This document shows positions 34,878 through 39,392 of a DNA stretch of 39,392 nt, in pieces. The number at the start of each line of letters is the position of its first letter. The stretch's first letter is position 1. The notes below the pieces were generated by a model, which did no database searches, had not been told where the DNA came from, and saw only the letters and a program-made list of their open reading frames with translations. A program made the translations under genes and the position numbers. This DNA comes from Trueperaceae bacterium (lineage in GTDB: Bacteria > Deinococcota > Deinococci > Deinococcales > Trueperaceae): assembly GCA_030147925.1 (NCBI GenBank), contig JASBUK010000078.1, positions 1 through 39,392 of the forward strand, given 5' to 3'.

Positions 34878-35684
34878 GTGAAACTCATCGGTAAAGAACT
34901 GGGAAGTGGCTTTAGAATCTTACAAGAGATTGCCCGTGGCACGGTTGCTCGGGTTTACCTGGCCAGTGACGGGCATACGCTCAGGGTAGTAAAGCTGTTC
35001 CCGGTAGAGTACCGGGCTCGAGCCGCGCGCGAATTTGCCTTGGGCCGTGACCTTGTCCAGCCACATCTCAATCCGGTGGCAGGAGAGATAGAAGTTGAGG
35101 GTTTGCCGGGTGTCTGGATGGCCTATGTGCCGGGTAAGCGCTTTGACGACTGGTTTGACGGTGGTGAAAGGTGCTCCGAGCGCTTATTCAATTGCTTTGA
35201 CGGTGTTTTGGCGGCACTAGCTTATCTCCATGAAAGGGGTATTGTCCATCAGGACTTAAAGCCGGAAAACATCCTGGTCGATAAACAGGATTTTGCCCGC
35301 TTGCTTGATTTTGATTTGGCTACCCTTGAGGGCGAGCCTCAGGCCTGGAGTTTTGCCGGGACAATTGCCTATTTAAGTCCTGAACAGGCCAGGGGAGAGG
35401 CGGCTACGCACCTAAGCGACCTGTATGCCGCCGGAGTCATTCTCTACCAGGGACTCACTGGACAAGTGCCCTTTACCGGCAGTGTGGCCGAGGTCATGAT
35501 TGCGCACCGTCAACTTAAACCCGAGACCCCCTCAAGCTTGCTACCTGCCTTGACTCCCTTTGACGACTTTTTTGCCAAACTGCTGGCTAAAGAAGCGTGG
35601 CAGCGCTTCCAAAGCGCTGCCGAAGTGGTTCAAACCCTTGCGGTCATACGCTCGCAAAGCGGAGATATTCGACTAGCAAGTTGA
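34878..35684 (+). CDS. minimal Ser/Thr protein kinase with altered HRD and DFG motifs
   Basis: A 268-residue protein consisting only of a Hanks-type kinase domain, with no membrane segment or sensor. The glycine loop is ARGTVARVYLA, ATP Lys39 is in LRVVKLF, and Glu52 is the probable alphaC glutamate. The catalytic loop is IVHQDLKPENIL (Asp126, Asn131), with Gln in place of Arg (a non-RD kinase). The metal-binding motif is DFD (144-146) instead of DFG. The APE segment is SPE, and DLYAAGVILYQGLTGQVPF follows as in bacterial PknB-like kinases. Catalytic Lys, Asp, Asn and metal Asp are present, so activity is plausible. It sits alone behind a terminator, after MoxR-DUF58. The target is unknown. 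Confidence 0.92.
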   Translation: MKLIGKELGSGFRILQEIARGTVARVYLASDGHTLRVVKLFPVEYRARAAREFALGRDLVQPHLNPVAGEIEVEGLPGVWMAYVPGKRFDDWFDGGERCSERLFNCFDGVLAALAYLHERGIVHQDLKPENILVDKQDFARLLDFDLATLEGEPQAWSFAGTIAYLSPEQARGEAATHLSDLYAAGVILYQGLTGQVPFTGSVAEVMIAHRQLKPETPSSLLPALTPFDDFFAKLLAKEAWQRFQSAAEVVQTLAVIRSQSGDIRLAS

Positions 35685-35716
35685 GGTGGCAAATTGCATG
35701 ATTGGGCGAAATGTCC

Positions 35717-35745
35717 TTGCTATGAATAGCTAAAAACACTATAGA
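35717..35745 (+). promoter_or_regulatory. sigma70-like promoter of the nucleoside-type permease operon
   Basis: TTGCTA (35717-35722) and TATAGA (35740-35745) are exactly 17 nt apart. A start site near 35752 gives a leader of about 70-110 nt that contains the AACCGCA palindrome. Confidence 0.65.
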
Positions 35746-35764
35746 ATGTACAGACACATTTTTT

Positions 35765-35786
35765 AACCGCAGTGGCTAATGCGGTT
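35765..35786. other. palindrome in the permease leader
   Basis: AACCGCA (35765-35771) and TGCGGTT (35780-35786) are exact inverted repeats around an 8-nt loop, just downstream of the predicted start site. No T-run follows it on the plus strand, so it is an operator or leader hairpin candidate rather than a terminator. It does not match a purine riboswitch. Confidence 0.4.
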
Positions 35787-35864
35787 GCCGCTAGGAAATT
35801 TGAGGAAAAGAGTTGGCAATGAAAGAGATTTTAGCTTTTTTTGGCGTTCAGGGATTGGCCTGCT

Positions 35865-38108
35865 ATGGCTGAGCGGCTGACTGTGGCTGCCCTGGCAATA
35901 CTCACTCTGTTGAGTTTATGGGTGGCTCCCTGGGCAGCGATTAACCGCGAAGTGGGTGCGCGTAGCACCCTGCTTCTTTTACCCAATCGTATAATTGACT
36001 TTACCGGGCGTACCGAGCCGCTAACATTTCCCGGTCAGGGAACTACCATGCTGATAACGATAACGGCGCTGGCGCTTATCGCGGCAGCCGCGGTTATTAA
36101 CAGACGTCGCCGTTACACCCTTTGGTTTGTGTCCGGGCTGGCGCTTATCGTGGTGACTGCTACGGGGCTTACCAGCTTAAGTCGTGCAGTGAGTACGGCA
36201 CGGGTTTCCGCTTTTAGCGAGGCTGTACAAAGAGCCCTGGAAAGACCGCGAGACAACATGGATATTCCTGCGCTCGAGCAGATTATCGCTCAAGCGCCCG
36301 AGCGTCCCCTTGAAGCCTCTCGCACAGCGGCTCGAGCCGCTGGTGTGAACGTAAGACGCCTACCCTATAACGATGCCGGGATAGGCTTGGCAGCATTTTT
36401 AAGCATTACCGTTGGCGCTTTGGCGATGCTGTTCAGCCTGCGCCTTTCTCAGCGACTGAGCAAACTCATAGACCGGATGCTGGCAGCCGCAGCAGTGCCG
36501 GCAACCTCGATTTTGCTTTCGCTGTTAGCGGCGGCAGTGGTGGTGCTGGCCTTGCAGCCCACACCCATTGGGCGCGATGTTGAAATAAGCGGTGGCTTTT
36601 TAGCCTTAGTTGGGCGCCTAGACACTTTATGGTATGCCTATCAGACACTCTTCGCCGATTCGCTGGGCACGCTGGGCGGTTTCATGGAGTCGCTTAAGTT
36701 CTCCACGCCGCTTATCTTTACTGGTCTGGCCGTTGCCTTTGGTTTTCGCGCTGGCCTGTTTAATATCGGCGCGCCCGGTCAAATGGTCTTAGGCGCCATT
36801 GCTGCGATGCTGGTGGGGGTGTATATGCCCGGCCCGCGTGTCATCGTGCTGCCCTTAGCCGTGCTGGCTTCTGCTGTGGGTGGCGGAATTTGGGGTGCGA
36901 TTCCCGGTTGGCTCAAGGCGCGTTTTGGCGCCAATGAAGTTATCAATACCATCATGATGAACTTTATCGCGGCGTCATTACTACTCTTTGTGCTTTCTTC
37001 CGAGCAAATCTTCACCGCCTCGGCGCTACGCATGATTACGGTTATTGGACTATTTGCCTTAGTAGCGCTGATTGTCAGTATCATTGCTCCTCTGCGTGCG
37101 ATTTTTTCGCGTTCGCCACGGATATTTCTTGCCGTCAGTGGGGTAGCTTTGTTGGCCCTGGTCATCGTATTTGGATTGCCCCGGGCGAGCGATACTGCCG
37201 TCGATCTCAATTTGAACCTCAAAGCCCCGGGGCTGGAAGCAAAATCCTACCCCTTGTCTGAGGCTTCACGTCTAAATCAACTTCCTGCCTTAGCCGGTAT
37301 TGATCTTGAGGAAACACCCGGGGCGCAGGTGGTGCCAATCAACTATGCCCTGTACTTAGCATCGCTGGCTGCTTTGTTAGCGCTTATTTTTGCGCCACGC
37401 CTAAACAAGCGTTTGCAGGGTTGGGGCGGCAGAATTATTGCGGCTGTGGTTACGGGGGGCGTAATATACGCACTTGCCGCAGCATTTGGCCTAAGCGCTT
37501 TGGACACGCTGGTGCCTCCTGCCAAGCTCAACACCTCCTTTATTTTGGCTTTGCTCACAGCCGTACTTATGTACTATCTGATGTGGCGAACCAAATGGGG
37601 CTATGAACTGCGAGCAGTGGGCTTAGCGCCAAAAGCGGCTGAATATGGCGGAGCAAGCATTGCTCGCAATGTGATTTTGGCCATGGCGATAAGCGGGGCC
37701 TTTGCGGGCTTGACGGCAACACACTATGTATTGGGCGGTGCGCTTGAGGATTATTCTTTGCGTCAATCGCTGCCGACCAACGATGGTTTTGATGGTATTG
37801 CGGTCGCTTTGCTCGGGGCCAATACCCCGGTTGGCGTGGTGCTATCCGCCTTTCTCTTTGGCGTGCTTAAAAACGGCGGCTCGGTTTTAAATATTACTTT
37901 TAGCGGCTTAACCCGCGACGTGGTGAGCATGATTTTGGCACTGGTCGTGCTCTTTATTGCCGCCAAGGGCTTTTTGCCCGATAGCGTAACCAACCCATTG
38001 CGTCGCCGTGTGGAAGCATTGGGAGTGCTAGACCCGAAAGACAATGCGCCTATAGACGCGCCGGGCAAGCCTGTGCGCACTAGCGAAGAAAGAGCAAAGG
38101 GCGACTGA
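35865..38108 (+). CDS. oversized nucleoside/BMP-type ABC transporter permease
   Basis: About 747 residues from the ATG at 35865; NupP/YufP-type permeases are about 350. The canonical core starts near residue 205 and has LKFSTPLIFTGLAVAFGFRAGLFNIGAPGQ (277-306), GANEVINTIMMNFIA and, late, LRAVGLAPKAAEYGG and DGFDGIAVALLGANTP. Before it lie about 200 extra residues with about four membrane segments and a soluble helical stretch (about 110-170). A second insert of about 150 residues with more membrane segments divides the core. Reading from an ATG at 35819, behind GAGG, and removing one T from the T7 run at about 35838 would add 15 codons in frame. No binding-protein or ATPase gene precedes it. 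It would move nucleosides or related solutes across the inner membrane. Confidence 0.88.
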   Translation: MAERLTVAALAILTLLSLWVAPWAAINREVGARSTLLLLPNRIIDFTGRTEPLTFPGQGTTMLITITALALIAAAAVINRRRRYTLWFVSGLALIVVTATGLTSLSRAVSTARVSAFSEAVQRALERPRDNMDIPALEQIIAQAPERPLEASRTAARAAGVNVRRLPYNDAGIGLAAFLSITVGALAMLFSLRLSQRLSKLIDRMLAAAAVPATSILLSLLAAAVVVLALQPTPIGRDVEISGGFLALVGRLDTLWYAYQTLFADSLGTLGGFMESLKFSTPLIFTGLAVAFGFRAGLFNIGAPGQMVLGAIAAMLVGVYMPGPRVIVLPLAVLASAVGGGIWGAIPGWLKARFGANEVINTIMMNFIAASLLLFVLSSEQIFTASALRMITVIGLFALVALIVSIIAPLRAIFSRSPRIFLAVSGVALLALVIVFGLPRASDTAVDLNLNLKAPGLEAKSYPLSEASRLNQLPALAGIDLEETPGAQVVPINYALYLASLAALLALIFAPRLNKRLQGWGGRIIAAVVTGGVIYALAAAFGLSALDTLVPPAKLNTSFILALLTAVLMYYLMWRTKWGYELRAVGLAPKAAEYGGASIARNVILAMAISGAFAGLTATHYVLGGALEDYSLRQSLPTNDGFDGIAVALLGANTPVGVVLSAFLFGVLKNGGSVLNITFSGLTRDVVSMILALVVLFIAAKGFLPDSVTNPLRRRVEALGVLDPKDNAPIDAPGKPVRTSEERAKGD

Positions 38109-39037
38109 TGGACACTTTGATTTTAATTACCCTTATTGGGTCGGCTTTGCGTGCCACTACCCCCTTATTGTTAGCGGCTCTGGGCGGGATGTTTAGTGAA
38201 CGCTCCGGGGTGGTTAACATTGCGCTTGAAGGCATCATGTTATTTGGTGCTTTGGGTGCGGCAGTCACGTCCCAACTTATCGAAGCGCCCTTTTTACGCG
38301 AAGACCCCAACGCCGTGGTTGCCTATGCCCCCTGGATTGGTGTTTTGGTCGCCGCAGTGTTAGGTGCGGTGGTGGGCTGGATACATGCGGTGATCAGCAT
38401 TCGTTACAAGGCTGATCAGATTATCTCGGCGACGGCGATTAACCTCATGGCTATTGGTATTCCGGCGGTGATTCTAACCGGGCTTTACCAAAACTCCTCT
38501 AACAGTCAGCCGATAGTCAACCGCTTGCCTCAATGGGGTGTTGGGGCGTTTAGTTTTAGCCCGCTGGTTTATCTGGCCTTTTTGCTGGTTCCCGTAGCCT
38601 TGTATGTGCTTTTTCGCACTCCGTTCGGCCTGCGCTTGCGCTCAGTTGGTGAGCACCCCGAAGCCGCTGACAGTGTGGGTATAGATGTGCGGCGCATGCG
38701 TTACTATGGCGTGATTATTTCCGGGGTTTTGGCTGGTCTGGGCGGCGCTTATCTCAGTATCGGCAACCTGAACCAGTTTGTTTCCGAGATGTCCGGAGGA
38801 CGTGGTTTTATTGCCTTAGCAGCGCTAATCTTTGGCAAGTGGCATCCGTTGGGTGTCTTAGGCGCAACCTTGCTCTTTGGCGCTTTTGAGGCCGCAGCAA
38901 CTTTGTTGGGAAGCGGTCAGTTCATGCCTACGACCATTGTGCAGAGCATGCCCTTTATTCTGACCATGCTGGTATTGGCAGGCTTTATTGGCCGGGCTAT
39001 TCCGCCTAAGGCAATTGGCAAGCCCTACGAAAAATAA
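38108..39037 (+). CDS. nucleoside/BMP-type ABC transporter permease, second subunit
   Basis: A 309-residue membrane protein of the NupQ/YufQ type at normal length. RATTPLLLAALGGMFSERSGVVNIALEGIMLFGAL is the family's N-terminal signature. ADQIISATAINLMAIGIP follows, then LRLRSVGEHPEAADSVGIDV, the ATPase-contact loop, and GGAYLSIGNLNQFVSEMSGGRGFIALAALIFGKW. The ATG overlaps the TGA of the first permease by one base, so the two are translationally coupled and should form the heterodimeric channel. Repeat copy E follows the stop. Confidence 0.95.
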   Translation: MDTLILITLIGSALRATTPLLLAALGGMFSERSGVVNIALEGIMLFGALGAAVTSQLIEAPFLREDPNAVVAYAPWIGVLVAAVLGAVVGWIHAVISIRYKADQIISATAINLMAIGIPAVILTGLYQNSSNSQPIVNRLPQWGVGAFSFSPLVYLAFLLVPVALYVLFRTPFGLRLRSVGEHPEAADSVGIDVRRMRYYGVIISGVLAGLGGAYLSIGNLNQFVSEMSGGRGFIALAALIFGKWHPLGVLGATLLFGAFEAAATLLGSGQFMPTTIVQSMPFILTMLVLAGFIGRAIPPKAIGKPYEK

Positions 39038-39042
39038 TGCCA

Positions 39043-39236
39043 TTGGTGAGAAGTAGGGTAAAAGGAGGAAAGTAAAAAGGGGTCGTTAGGAGGTGGAAAC
39101 TCGGGGTTTTCCAGAGGTAGCAAGCCGGCAACGGAAATTTGTCGTAATTATCAGTGGTATTCATAACCTCTTAGTTGCAAAATTGGCATAAGCCCTCACA
39201 CCTTAGTTCTCACTTTGTGGGGACGCCTTTTAGCAA
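39043..39236. repeat. intergenic palindromic repeat, copy E (long)
   Basis: It begins GGTGAGAAGTAGGG and runs through AG-rich sequence. GGGGTTTTCCAGAGG (from 39103) and a 23-nt block at 39181-39203 match copy C with 1 and 2 mismatches. It ends in a CTTTGTGGGG segment also like copy C. It separates the permease operon from the IS630 transposase start by about 55 nt. Confidence 0.75.
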
Positions 39237-39292
39237 GGTTATTCACCTTTCATAGCACTTGCAAGATTTATAACTACAGACGATACTAGGGA

Positions 39293-39392
39293 ATGAGAGC
39301 GTATTCACTAGATTTAAGAGAACGGATTGTAGCAGCAGTCAAGGCAGGGATGTCAAAAGCAGAAGTAGCCCGACAATTTAGCGTTGATAGAA
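39293..39392 (+). CDS. IS630-family transposase, N-terminal part (runs off the window)
   Basis: Thirty-three codons are visible, starting MRAYSLDLRERIVAAVKAG and continuing MSKAEVARQFSVDR. This is the N-terminal helix-turn-helix of IS630/Tc1-type transposases, which bind the element's terminal repeats and normally insert at TA. The catalytic DDE domain lies beyond the window. The left terminal repeat should lie within the 39237-39292 stretch, but only one end is present so it cannot be delimited. Confidence 0.85.
   Translation, partial: MRAYSLDLRERIVAAVKAGMSKAEVARQFSVDR

Noticed and set aside
35765-35786. Terminator reading of the AACCGCA/TGCGGTT hairpin
   Set aside because: The T-run lies before, not after, the hairpin on the plus strand, and the minus strand has an A-run after it; neither makes an intrinsic terminator.
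35745-35865. Purine riboswitch ahead of the nucleoside-type permeases
   Set aside because: The leader has one simple 7-bp palindrome and none of the conserved purine-aptamer loop sequences I would expect.

Overview
The window looks like chromosomal DNA of a member of the Deinococcota, most plausibly a mesophilic Truepera-like lineage of roughly 50% GC. Four things point there. The glutaminyl-tRNA synthetase carries a C-terminal GatB/YqeY-type domain, the architecture described for Deinococcus. A DUF3084 coiled-coil membrane protein sits next to an LptB-like ATPase. Several genes have a -10 hexamer only 5-10 nt before the start codon, as expected for leaderless transcripts. There is also a phytoene desaturase and a pyrimidine-dimer glycosylase-like gene. 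The assignment is inferred from gene content; no search was run. No tRNA, rRNA or CRISPR array was seen.

Layout. 1-2.0 kb is a decayed edge: the tail of an unknown ORF, a frameshifted antitoxin with a stub of its MazF-like toxin, and a crtI pseudogene broken by two closely spaced indels. 2.0-4.7 kb carries a CoA-disulfide-reductase-like flavoenzyme, a small basic membrane protein and mtnN. 4.7-12.6 kb is a carbohydrate locus. On the minus strand it runs lacI, binding protein, two permeases and a debranching-enzyme-like glycosidase; a GH130 gene diverges from it across a LacI-type operator. 12.7-15.5 kb has the dimer-glycosylase-like gene converging on glnS. 15.6-22.9 kb holds two 2-oxoacid oxidation systems back to back: korA-korB (minus) and aceE-aceF (plus). 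23-27.8 kb has lptB, DUF3084, DUF454, uspA and mscL. 27.9-31.7 kb has a fused pabB-pabC and a two-gene NAD synthetase (nitrilase-type amidase plus nadE). 31.9-35.7 kb has a lone receiver protein, a GNAT, a MoxR-DUF58 pair and a small Ser/Thr kinase with altered motifs. 35.7-39.0 kb has two permeases of a nucleoside/BMP-type ABC importer, the first unusually large. The window ends in the first 33 codons of an IS630-type transposase.

Two genome-scale patterns stand out. The palindrome GCTCGAGC occurs about 36 times (chance expectation is below 1), resembling the HIP1 phenomenon of cyanobacteria but with a different word. A family of imperfectly palindromic AG/CT-rich intergenic repeats (five copies, about 65-200 bp) lies close downstream of stop codons; the right-hand copy is beside the IS630 gene.

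How the genes work together: the lacI locus would import and degrade an oligosaccharide under repressor control, with a strong terminator after the binding-protein gene that should leave the permeases at lower expression. PDH E1/E2 and the KOR would feed acetyl-CoA and succinyl-CoA metabolism. The amidase and NadE overlap by 4 nt and probably form one glutamine-dependent NAD synthetase.
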